Of a DNA stretch of 24,644 nucleotides, positions 13,884 to 20,714 are shown in pieces; within the stretch, counting starts at the first letter, position 1, and every line of letters starts with the position of its first letter. The notes beneath the pieces are model-generated. The model was not told where the DNA came from. It was given only the letters and a program-made list of their open reading frames with translations, and searched no databases. The position numbers and the translations under genes are program-made. The DNA comes from Lachnospiraceae bacterium (GTDB lineage: Bacteria; Bacillota_A; Clostridia; Lachnospirales; Lachnospiraceae). Location of the stretch: NCBI GenBank assembly GCA_900764695.1, contig CAAFOY010000068.1:1-24644 (forward strand), read 5' to 3'.

Positions 13884-14699
13884 TTACACCCCCTTTCGAG
13901 AAAGTTTGTGTTTATGAACAGACTTTACAGATGACTTCTTTGTGAAAGACTTTTTAGCAGGTTTAACATCTACTTCCTCATCTTCTTCATCTTCTTCATC
14001 TATATAGTCATTGTCATCTAATGGCTCATCATCTTCTTCGCTATCGTCATAGATTTCTTCATCATAATCTTCTTCTGACTTTGATGTATCTTTTTCTGAC
14101 TTTACAAGACTTGCACTTATTTCAAGCGAATTTTCAATAATTGCATAAAGACTTTCCATAGTGCCGTCATATTGGTCTGCAAGATTATCAGGCAACATTG
14201 CAGCAATTTCTTTTTTCGTCAACTTATCTTCATCTTGACGGTCAAAAGTGTAAGTTGTGCTTGTACCCTTGCCGTTTCTCACGATTGTATAGTCACGATT
14301 AGTTAGCCCATATCTTTCGTGTAAGCGGTCAAGCTGTGTAATAACTCTTGTACCTGCAACATACATCTTTAATGAGCCATTAACTTTCTTGCCGTCCTTG
14401 TTCTTGTAGCTACGTCTATCAAATACAAGAAACGCTCCCTTAAATGAAGGGTTATCGCCACCGTCACAAATAGAGCAATCGTCCCCTGTGCAAATAACAC
14501 TGTCGTATCTATTACCCTTTTTAATGTTGTGCTCCCAAAAGGTGACAGGTTCTTCTGTCAAAAACCTTACGTCAGCTTCATCACCGTCATCTTGTAAAAA
14601 GAAACGGAACAACTGACCTTTCATAGCTTCTCTGCGTTCTTCCTGACGCTTTGCTTCTTTTCGTGACTCTTTATAGCCACGCTTAAATAATTTACCCAT
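13884..14699 (-). CDS. gp32-like single-stranded DNA-binding protein
   Basis: A 271-residue protein from ATG 14699 behind AAAAGGAGTGATTTG. Residues about 30-155 match phage gp32-type SSB sequences: FFLQDDGDEADVRFL, then EHN, then C70, C75 and C78 (with H57 nearby) as a possible zinc site, and later RDYTIVRNGKGTSTTYTF. Residues about 205-245 are an acidic tail dominated by Asp and Glu, the usual hook for partner proteins such as polymerase and helicase. Unusually, the last 27 residues are basic (KPAKKSFTKK... HKHKLSRKG). It is the first gene after a consensus promoter at 14755-14783 and precedes the HU gene by three bases. Confidence 0.8.
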   Translation of the reverse strand: MGKLFKRGYKESRKEAKRQEERREAMKGQLFRFFLQDDGDEADVRFLTEEPVTFWEHNIKKGNRYDSVICTGDDCSICDGGDNPSFKGAFLVFDRRSYKNKDGKKVNGSLKMYVAGTRVITQLDRLHERYGLTNRDYTIVRNGKGTSTTYTFDRQDEDKLTKKEIAAMLPDNLADQYDGTMESLYAIIENSLEISASLVKSEKDTSKSEEDYDEEIYDDSEEDDEPLDDNDYIDEEDEEDEEVDVKPAKKSFTKKSSVKSVHKHKLSRKGV

Positions 14700-14754
14700 C
14701 TCAAATCACTCCTTTTCTCTTGTTATTATGTATTCTATTTAATGGGTTAAACAT

Positions 14755-14783
14755 ATTATAGCACATTGTTTAGTGCTTGTCAA
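14755..14783 (-). promoter_or_regulatory. extended sigma-70-type promoter for SSB/HU
   Basis: Perfect TTGACA (14778-14783), a 17-base spacer ending TGC (extended -10), and perfect TATAAT (14755-14760) on the minus strand. It lies between the primase stop and the SSB start. The closest relative in the window is the promoter at 22328-22356, which shares TTGACAAG and TGTGCTA. Confidence 0.88.
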
Positions 14784-14805
14784 GTATGGAATTTCAACTC
14801 CTCGA

Positions 14806-15829
14806 TTATATTTTCTGTAAAGTATGTTTGACTAAAGAAGCTGTACTGATTAGCTTATTTGTCAATAGCTCTCCCCATTCAGAGGGGTCTTTACCTTTAC
14901 CGTCTACAATAGAATAATCACACGTTAAAATATCCACTCTATCTCTTAATCTTTTTCTCGCTATTTGTTCGGCGGTCTTACCACCTGTATCATTATCAAA
15001 TAACAGTATGACCCTGTCACAATTATCAGCAATAAAGTCAGCTTGTACCACCGTCATCTTCGCTCCCATAAGAGCACCTGTGTTTATTCTGCCCCACTTA
15101 TGTAACATCATACAGTCAAGCATACCTTCAACAACTATGAGTGTTCTCTTAACAGGTTTTATCTTATCGGCTGGGAACACAATAGAGCCTTTTTGAAAAC
15201 CATATATCTTATAACGGCTATTCTTAGGTCTGTTAGGGTCTATGTATCTTCCTATAACTCCGACAAGTTGATTATCTTGACTAAAGACTGGTATAGTTAC
15301 TGTTTTATTCTCAATATCCCTACCCACTTTCCAATATCTCATATCTTCTTTATCAAAGCCACGTTTAAAGAAATAGGTATAGGTTGCCTTACCGCTCTTA
15401 AATGGTGCTAATTTGGTCTTAGGCATTACTTTTAGTTCAGCCTTAGTGTTTATACTACTAACTTCAAACTGGTGTAATTTACGCTGTTTTATACCACTTA
15501 AAGCCTTTGAGTAATCTACACCGTATCTTTCAGCCATAAACTGCTCTGCCTGTCGTATGCTTTTAAATTCATCAGGCAAAGATTTATACAAAAACCACAC
15601 TAATGAGCCACTGGCATTGCAACTAAAGCAGTTAAATAGTTGTAGATGTTGCCCTATTTCATCAGGTGGTTGATAGTCAGCGTTTATTCCGCAGGACGGG
15701 TGACTTTCGCTAACCGTGAATAGGACAACAAAATTGTATCTTTGAGCCTTTCCACTGTTGTACTTTTTCTACTCCAATATAATCAAGTAAATCTTCAATT
15801 TGCTCTTTAGATAAAAGTGTACTATTCAT
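14806..15829 (-). pseudogene. DNA primase (CHC2 zinc finger plus Toprim), frameshifted
   Basis: Two frames make up one primase. Frame 1 runs ATG 15829 to TAG 15710 (39 residues, MNSTLLSKEQIEDLL ... FCCPIHG). Frame 2 continues from 15711 as SESHPSCGIN ... LQLFNCFSCNASGSLVWFL to 14806. Together CPxH and CFSC make a CHC2 zinc finger, followed by RNA-polymerase-type regions and a Toprim domain with VVEGMLD (Glu) and LLFDND (Asp-x-Asp). The joined product would be 340 residues. A +1 shift at GGT TAG C restores the frame with one extra Ser; the usual H-x4-P spacing of such fingers would instead need four bases removed. It could be a sequencing error, a real mutation or recoding. From GTG 15600 alone the Toprim part could be made without a zinc finger. 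Confidence 0.75.
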
Positions 15830-15950
15830 AATTTACATCACCACCTTTGTACTTACATAGCCACAATATATTATTCCACTTATCTCTGTCACATTCAGAT
15901 AAAACAAGCAATCTACCAAACTTCTTGCCAACAATATTGGTATTAATCAT
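15822..15950 (-). pseudogene. truncated AP2/HNH-type endonuclease N-terminus
   Basis: A 42-residue frame from ATG 15950, with AAGGAAG upstream, overlapping the preceding stop by eight bases and the primase ATG by eight. MINTNIVGKKFGRLLVLSEC then WNNILWLCKY matches the start of phage AP2-domain/HNH homing endonucleases (IGKxFGRLxV ... WxCxCDCG). The Cys pair and everything after it are lost, the sequence instead running into the primase ribosome site and start. I read it as a remnant whose end now helps initiate primase translation. Confidence 0.55.
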
Positions 15951-16401
15951 CTTGTTTCACTTCCTTAACTTGTTCTTTAGGAATAAGTCTATTGTAGTTA
16001 TTCCTTTCATATTGTCTGCACTTTGAATAAAGCTCTGTGGACTTCAGCCACTTATTGCCGTCTGAAAAATCAGCATATACACCAATATTATTTGGGTTAA
16101 GTCCCACATTCAAAGAAGATAATTTCTCTTTGAATAACTTAGCTACCACACCTAAATGGATACTATTTAACCCTTGTCGCACCTTTGCATAAGTCTTTAT
16201 AAGAACAGTCGCTTGCACCCTATTGTCGTGTTCTTTGTCAACTTTTTCCTTAACAATTTCCCACTCAATAAGATTATCAAGTTGTTTAGAACATTTTGTC
16301 CCAACACACCTATCCTTTAAAATACAAAATGTGCAGGGAATATATTGTTCACATAAAGACTTTATTGCTTTCTGCTCATTCAATGTACAAGTTATTTTCA
16401 T
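15943..16401 (-). CDS. Cys-rich hypothetical protein in the replication operon
   Basis: A 152-residue protein from ATG 16401 behind GAGAGG, its ATG overlapping the previous stop as ATGA. The N-terminal 40 residues hold six Cys (Cys5, 17, 23, 26, 32 and 37, as CEQYIPCTFCILKDRCVGTKC), enough for one or two zinc sites. The rest is helical and basic without a recognised motif. It sits between the DnaB-like helicase and primase genes, so a replisome accessory role is possible, but that is neighbourhood evidence only. Confidence 0.6.
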   Translation of the reverse strand: MKITCTLNEQKAIKSLCEQYIPCTFCILKDRCVGTKCSKQLDNLIEWEIVKEKVDKEHDNRVQATVLIKTYAKVRQGLNSIHLGVVAKLFKEKLSSLNVGLNPNNIGVYADFSDGNKWLKSTELYSKCRQYERNNYNRLIPKEQVKEVKQDD

Positions 16402-16580
16402 TCTGATTGCCTCTCTTTACTTTTACAGGCTATTATACACAAACGACTATGTGGAAAACTAACACTCACCACATCTTCATCTGAATAGCCATTCATACCG
16501 AGTTCAGCATTTATAACTGTTTCAAGATGTTCATAATAACCGTCATAGTTCAATGGTAAAACAATTCTAAAAAGTTTCAT
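16398..16580 (-). CDS. small hypothetical protein
   Basis: A 60-residue protein from ATG 16580 behind AGGAGTACATATT. It reads MKLFRIVLPLNYDGYYEHLET, then a mixed region and IIACKSKERQSE. It has an alternating strand-helix look, but I recognise no family. The gene is placed 11 bases after the helicase stop and overlaps the next gene by four bases, so it is part of the same operon. Confidence 0.55.
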   Translation of the reverse strand: MKLFRIVLPLNYDGYYEHLETVINAELGMNGYSDEDVVSVSFPHSRLCIIACKSKERQSE

Positions 16581-16591
16581 AATATGTACTC

Positions 16592-17926
16592 CTATTCCAC
16601 GTCATCAACTGATAATGTATCATTGTCTGTTGAGTCATCTGCACCTTCACTATCTGACGGCAATTCAGCATATATCTCTGAAAAGTCCATACAAGTAAAG
16701 TCCCAGTTAAGTGTTATCTTGCCACCTTCACCTTCTCTGTTCTTTATAACAGACACTTGCATTTCTCTGTCATTTATCATTACTTCATCTCTGAATAAAG
16801 ATATAACTACGTCAGAGTCCTGTGCGATTGCTTGTGAATATTTAATATCACTTAACTTAGGTGCCGCTTTTGTGTTAGACTTCTTCTCGTCCAACTGTGT
16901 ATTGATAACAATAGGCTTGTTTACTCTCTTAGCGAGCTTTTTCAAGTCACGAGTAATATGTGCTACTCTCAACCAATCATCTCTTGCATTTTGGTCGTCC
17001 TCCATAAGATACACACCGTCAATAAACACTATGTCAGGGTTTACTTCTTTAATTCTCTGCTCTAAAGCCATAACCCCTGTCGCTGTATCTATATACAATG
17101 GTTCTAAAGAGGGCAATTCTTCTTCCAAAAATTCAAAGTATTCCTTTTCTACTTTCGGCGGTAGCTTACCACGTTTAAATTGTGAGTAATTCATACCGTC
17201 CTTATGTAATTTGGAAAACATAATTGCGTCATATCTATCCTGCATTAAGGCGGTTGACATCTCTGTCACCATTTGCAATACACTACACCCCTGCAACACA
17301 CAACTTGTACCTAAAATACATTCAAAGAATGTTTTACCTGTACCAGTTCGTCCCGCAATAGTGATTAAGCAACCGTCTATCAAGCCTTTAGTTATCATAT
17401 CAAGAGCGTTCCACCCTGTGCCGATACCCAACATACCTTGGTTCTTTTTACGCTCTAAATACTGATTTTTTCTTTCGTCAGTATTGTCATTTATTTTTAC
17501 TGAATTAGAGATTGTAACTTCTTGGTCTAACTCTGCAACACCACTCTTTAAAATCTCATAAGCTTCTTCTGTATTAAGACTTTCAAGATTGTCAGCGGTG
17601 GACTGTATCAAGTCAATCAAATTATTATGCTTTGTTTTCAATATAAGCTCATTACACCAAAAAGACAATAACTCATTTGTGCCGACAACTTTTTTTCCTT
17701 TATCATTTGTATATGTATATACTTTTATGTTAGGAAATTTTGCCTTTAGCACCCTATGTGTTGGTGGCTCACCAAATTGATGTATATGCTTTAGCATATA
17801 ACTTACAATTCGCTTGTTTTCACCTGTAAAGAAAGAAGTTTTAATTTGATAGTCACTTACCACTTTTATATCTTTTGTTTCTATCAACTTCGATATAAAC
17901 CCTATCTCTGCATTTAGTTTTGACAC
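16592..17926 (-). CDS. DnaB-like replicative helicase
   Basis: A 444-residue protein from GTG 17926 behind AAGGTGACAGA. The C-terminal RecA-like ATPase has GIGTGWNALDMITKGL (about 167-182), Walker A GRTGTGKT at 192-199, a Glu in TEMS at 221-224, Walker B IVFIDG at 299-304, and INTQLDEK at 341-348 as the sensor strand. The N-terminal 150 residues are shorter and less conserved. The C-terminal 25 residues are very acidic (SDSEGADDSTDNDT). DnaB-type hexamers unwind the fork 5' to 3' and bind primase. The loader (18372-18995) and primase are encoded on either side, as expected. Confidence 0.85.
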   Translation of the reverse strand: MSKLNAEIGFISKLIETKDIKVVSDYQIKTSFFTGENKRIVSYMLKHIHQFGEPPTHRVLKAKFPNIKVYTYTNDKGKKVVGTNELLSFWCNELILKTKHNNLIDLIQSTADNLESLNTEEAYEILKSGVAELDQEVTISNSVKINDNTDERKNQYLERKKNQGMLGIGTGWNALDMITKGLIDGCLITIAGRTGTGKTFFECILGTSCVLQGCSVLQMVTEMSTALMQDRYDAIMFSKLHKDGMNYSQFKRGKLPPKVEKEYFEFLEEELPSLEPLYIDTATGVMALEQRIKEVNPDIVFIDGVYLMEDDQNARDDWLRVAHITRDLKKLAKRVNKPIVINTQLDEKKSNTKAAPKLSDIKYSQAIAQDSDVVISLFRDEVMINDREMQVSVIKNREGEGGKITLNWDFTCMDFSEIYAELPSDSEGADDSTDNDTLSVDDVE

Positions 17927-17930
17927 TCTG

Positions 17931-18371
17931 TCACCTTCTTCCCTTTATTCTTAATATCCTGCCAATCTTATTGACAGGCATAGTCCACTGGCTATTTACT
18001 AAACTGCGTGTTTTGTCATCATTATCAACGTAGTAAGATATTACCCCAGTGTTCAATTTTGAGCTAATAAAAGAGGGTCTTTTAACCCTCGCTATTTCGC
18101 TATATGGTACATCTTTTATAGCGTCCATTAAGTAGTCCGAATATTCATCTTCAAATATTACAAGCACTACTCGCATATCTGTTGACATATAAATATACTC
18201 AACCAGTGACTTTACATCTTCATTGACTACTACCCTTTTATGCCCTGACAAAGCATTTAAAACCTTGTCCTTAAATGAGGTATCTAAATATGTTGTTAGT
18301 GTTCCTACACACCTTAGAGCCACCGTTTCAGCACCCCTATTGGATATATCACCGTGTAACACTCTTATCAC
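17931..18371 (-). CDS. hypothetical protein between loader and helicase genes
   Basis: A 146-residue frame opening with GTG 18371 directly after the loader stop; GTG 18362 behind AGGTGA is an alternative. It begins MIRVLHGDISNRGAETVALRC. A hydrophobic strand followed by acidic residues (VVLVIFEDEYSDYL) is in the middle, and the C-terminus is basic (IGRILRIKGRR). The strand-helix pattern suggests a compact alpha/beta fold. I recognise no family and no P-loop. Position suggests a partner of the loader or helicase. Confidence 0.6.
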   Translation of the reverse strand: MIRVLHGDISNRGAETVALRCVGTLTTYLDTSFKDKVLNALSGHKRVVVNEDVKSLVEYIYMSTDMRVVLVIFEDEYSDYLMDAIKDVPYSEIARVKRPSFISSKLNTGVISYYVDNDDKTRSLVNSQWTMPVNKIGRILRIKGRR

Positions 18372-18995
18372 CTAACCCTCAAAATACTCGTCACGCCTGT
18401 CCCTTTCGTCAATCAAGACAGGGTAAGAGTTACCCTTTATGAGTGAAAAGATACTTGCTCCGTATATCTCTTTCACTTTTACAGGTGACAAATTTGTACA
18501 GAATATAGTCACCATTCCATTATCTTCTCTGTATCTTAACAAATCTTCAAGAATAGGTCTTACAACTTTAGTATCAAGTTCCTTACCTATTTCTTCAAGG
18601 ACTAAAAAGTCAACCGCCTTAAATCTGTTATAAAATTCTTCTTCAAGAGCAACCTTTTCTTCGGGGTCTTTTGCACCCCACATAGCGGTGTACTTCTGCA
18701 CATACTCTGATAAAGTCACTCTCTTAGAAGTATAGCGGTGGCGGTATGCTTCTTTAGCAATTATACAAGATAGCATTGTTTTGCCTACCCCATTACTGCC
18801 ATAGAAGTAGATACCACTATTCTTCATATATTTGTCATCTATATTTGCAATATAATCGGCAACATAATCTCTGACTTTGACTAATTCTTCTTCATCAGCT
18901 TTAAAATCGTCAATAGATATGCCATAAAACTTCTTAGGTATGCCGATTATACTTAGATTTTTGTTGGATAATGATTGTCTTACTGGTCTTTTCAT
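18372..18995 (-). CDS. DnaC-like AAA+ helicase loader
   Basis: I choose ATG 18995, seven bases from GGGGAG; ATG 19010 precedes that site. The 207-residue protein has the DnaC/DnaI layout: a short N-terminal part ending IPKKFYGISIDDF, Walker A YGSNGVGKT (about 65-73), Walker B FLVLEEIG (about 130-137, with Glu where Asp is common), sensor 1 TIFCTNLSP (163-171), and late Arg-rich DERDRRDEYF. It should load the DnaB-like helicase encoded two genes later. The gene starts three bases after the preceding stop, so translation is coupled. Confidence 0.8.
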   Translation of the reverse strand: MKRPVRQSLSNKNLSIIGIPKKFYGISIDDFKADEEELVKVRDYVADYIANIDDKYMKNSGIYFYGSNGVGKTMLSCIIAKEAYRHRYTSKRVTLSEYVQKYTAMWGAKDPEEKVALEEEFYNRFKAVDFLVLEEIGKELDTKVVRPILEDLLRYREDNGMVTIFCTNLSPVKVKEIYGASIFSLIKGNSYPVLIDERDRRDEYFEG

Positions 18996-18997
18996 TG

Positions 18998-19540
18998 TTA
19001 CTCTCCCCATTCACCCATTTTAACTTGTTTCTTGCCTTTCTGCCACTCTCTTTCTTGATTACGAGAAACAGGCTTTCTCTTTATCTTCTCTGACTTTTTA
19101 TTAGGGTTAAACTTATCGTCTAACCATAGCATTGTATCATTAAAGATAGTATTTCGCCAGTTACTGCTTAAAACGGTCGGTTGCAAGGTTGGTATCTTTA
19201 AATACTTCTGACCGCTTGTAAACAAAAACTCTATCATTGAACATATCTCAAAAGAGCTATACTCTTGTAATAGAGCCTTAAAAATACCCATATCTCTTTT
19301 CATATTGGATATTGAGTACCTACTCCCATTCTCGTGAGCCTTTTCACGAAAGAAATAAGTTAAATCAGAGGTAGTGAAACTGCTAATATATTTTTCTAAG
19401 TCATCATACTTTCTTAGAAAAGCATTGTACTTTTCAGACTTTATTTGTCTGTTTTTTCTGTAACCTTTTGTCGTAGAGGTAATATTCGTTACTCTCTCTT
19501 GTCCATATGCTTTATCAAACAAATCTGATAAGTCCGTCAT
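18998..19540 (-). CDS. conserved phage protein, possible replication organiser
   Basis: I choose ATG 19540 (MTDLSDLFDKAYG) rather than GTG 19546, because the AGGGGGAA site is better spaced. The 180-residue protein has a helical middle (YFFREKAHENGSRYSISNMKRDM, then MIEFLFTSGQKYLKIPTLQPTVL) and a basic tail. The sequence IEFLF.S.QKYL..PTLQPTVLSS.W looks like a conserved segment of uncharacterised phage proteins found upstream of dnaC-like genes. By position it may be the phage initiator or a DnaD-like organiser, but I see no proven DNA-binding domain, so function is inference. Confidence 0.6.
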   Translation of the reverse strand: MTDLSDLFDKAYGQERVTNITSTTKGYRKNRQIKSEKYNAFLRKYDDLEKYISSFTTSDLTYFFREKAHENGSRYSISNMKRDMGIFKALLQEYSSFEICSMIEFLFTSGQKYLKIPTLQPTVLSSNWRNTIFNDTMLWLDDKFNPNKKSEKIKRKPVSRNQEREWQKGKKQVKMGEWGE

Positions 19541-19554
19541 TGCCACTTCCCCCT

Positions 19555-19863
19555 TTATTCATACTCACTTAATGTTTCTTCAAGAATATCATCAATTACT
19601 GTTTCAATGTCTTTTACAATATCAGTCGCTTGACTTATGTTATCACAAGGTGCAGACAGCCAAACATCAACTCTTAAACTCTCAAAGTCGCCCATATTTT
19701 TTGTTACACCTTTTGACATACCAATCAAAGGTACTCCTGTTTTGTGAGCTTTTATAGAGCTGTCAGCTTTCGAGCCTTTTTTAAGCTCCGACTCACTGCC
19801 GTCATTATTTCTTTTTCTTACTGCCACTTCTGCTTTATTCTTCAACGATTTCTTCACTTTCAT
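19555..19863 (-). CDS. conserved phage protein of unknown function
   Basis: I choose ATG 19863, nine bases from GGAGG, giving 102 residues; ATG 19881 would contain the ribosome site. The first half is basic and low in complexity (KKSLKNKAEVAVRKRNNDG). The second half has NMGDFESLRVDVWLSAPC, a segment that recalls uncharacterised phage proteins with the pattern N.G.FESLR..V.LS.PC, then an acidic helix ending EETLSEYE. The start lies 29 bases inside the MerR-like gene. No function can be given. Confidence 0.6.
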   Translation of the reverse strand: MKVKKSLKNKAEVAVRKRNNDGSESELKKGSKADSSIKAHKTGVPLIGMSKGVTKNMGDFESLRVDVWLSAPCDNISQATDIVKDIETVIDDILEETLSEYE

Positions 19864-20197
19864 CTTCCTTAGCCTCCGCATATGTCATATACTTTTCGTT
19901 CAACTTGTTAAACTCTTTCTCACACTTACGTCCAAAATCGGACTTGTGCATATCCTTTCCCTGTCCTATTTTCACTGTTTCGGCAACCGCCACAACAGCG
20001 TCAATTTGCTCTTGTGTATATAAGCGTCTACCTGCACTACTCTTAAAAGGTGTTTTAGGTAAAATACCGCTTATTTCCCACTTTCTTACCGTTGCACTTG
20101 ACCTACCAAGGGCACTGGCAAGAGAGCCGATTGTGTATAGCTTCATCTTAATTCCGTTTGGGAAAGTGTACGGAACAGATTTCTGTTGTATAGCCAT
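19835..20197 (-). CDS. MerR-like HTH DNA-binding protein
   Basis: A 120-residue protein from ATG 20197, which overlaps the TAA of the gene before it. Residues about 19-70 read as a MerR-type winged helix-turn-helix: KLYTIGSLASALGRSSATV, RKWEISGILPKTPF, then GRRLYTQEQIDAVV. The C-terminal 50 residues are charged and acidic at the end. Such phage proteins act as regulators or helper DNA-binding factors. A dyad repeat overlaps the -10 box of the promoter at 20686-20714 that should drive it, so it could regulate its own operon. Confidence 0.7.
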   Translation of the reverse strand: MAIQQKSVPYTFPNGIKMKLYTIGSLASALGRSSATVRKWEISGILPKTPFKSSAGRRLYTQEQIDAVVAVAETVKIGQGKDMHKSDFGRKCEKEFNKLNEKYMTYAEAKEDESEEIVEE

Positions 20198-20652
20198 TAC
20201 TTTGCACCCTTTCTTCTCAATTTCGGCTTTTTAGACACACTTGCAGTAGCCTGTTGCACTTCGGGCATATCTTCATCATTAGCCACATAAATAGCATATG
20301 TGACCTTTTCTTCCGTTAAGTCTTGAAGCTCGTCCGTTGTGATGTCACCTGTGCTTACAAGTTCTTCAAGTGCTTCTTCATTTACTTCTTCCTTAACAGT
20401 TACACACTGATTAAAGCCTTTAGCCTTAACAAAGTCAAGAGTTTTCTCTTGATTTAGCTTGATACTCTTACGGCACTGCTTACCAAAGACAAAACCGCTG
20501 TCTTTAGCATAGTAGTTACCTTTAGTATCTCTCTCTGCGTGTTCTTCTGCATACTTTTTAATTTCTTCGCCTATTGCTTTCATATTCTTTTCAAGCAAAC
20601 CCTTCTGTTCTTTCATTTTTTGATACTGTCTTACCTTTTCAACAATACTCAT
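20197..20652 (-). CDS. coiled-coil phage protein of unknown function
   Basis: A 151-residue protein from ATG 20652 behind GAAAGGAATGATTTAAA. Residues about 1-40 are a Lys/Glu-rich amphipathic helix likely to form a coiled coil. The middle has FGKQCRKSIKLNQEKTLDF and the end is basic (KKPKLRRKGAK). The pattern of N-terminal coil plus a small domain is shared by several phage early proteins of unknown role. It is the first gene after the promoter at 20686-20714. I cannot assign a function. Confidence 0.6.
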   Translation of the reverse strand: MSIVEKVRQYQKMKEQKGLLEKNMKAIGEEIKKYAEEHAERDTKGNYYAKDSGFVFGKQCRKSIKLNQEKTLDFVKAKGFNQCVTVKEEVNEEALEELVSTGDITTDELQDLTEEKVTYAIYVANDEDMPEVQQATASVSKKPKLRRKGAK

Positions 20653-20669
20653 TTTAAATCATTCCTTTC

Positions 20670-20688
20670 ACTTGTTGTTACTACAAGT
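20670..20688. promoter_or_regulatory. dyad repeat overlapping a -10 box
   Basis: ACTTGT (20670-20675) and ACAAGT (20683-20688) are inverted with a seven-base gap. The upstream arm overlaps the -10 box at 20686-20691, so a protein bound here would block the promoter. The MerR-like protein at 19835-20197 is a candidate ligand. The stretch 20653-20714 holds no gene beyond these sites. Confidence 0.4.
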
Positions 20689-20714
20689 TTACCATACTTG
20701 TCCACATTTGTCAA
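20686..20714 (-). promoter_or_regulatory. sigma-70-type promoter of the replication operon
   Basis: Perfect TTGACA (20709-20714), a 17-base spacer and TAAACT (20686-20691, four of six consensus bases) on the minus strand, right after the helicase stop. It should drive genes from 20652 leftward, through helicase loading and primase. Confidence 0.65.

Noticed and set aside
16584..17189. A 201-residue plus-strand open frame
   Set aside because: It is antisense to the Walker motifs of the DnaB-like helicase, has no good ribosome site and shows the Ser-rich composition of an antisense shadow.
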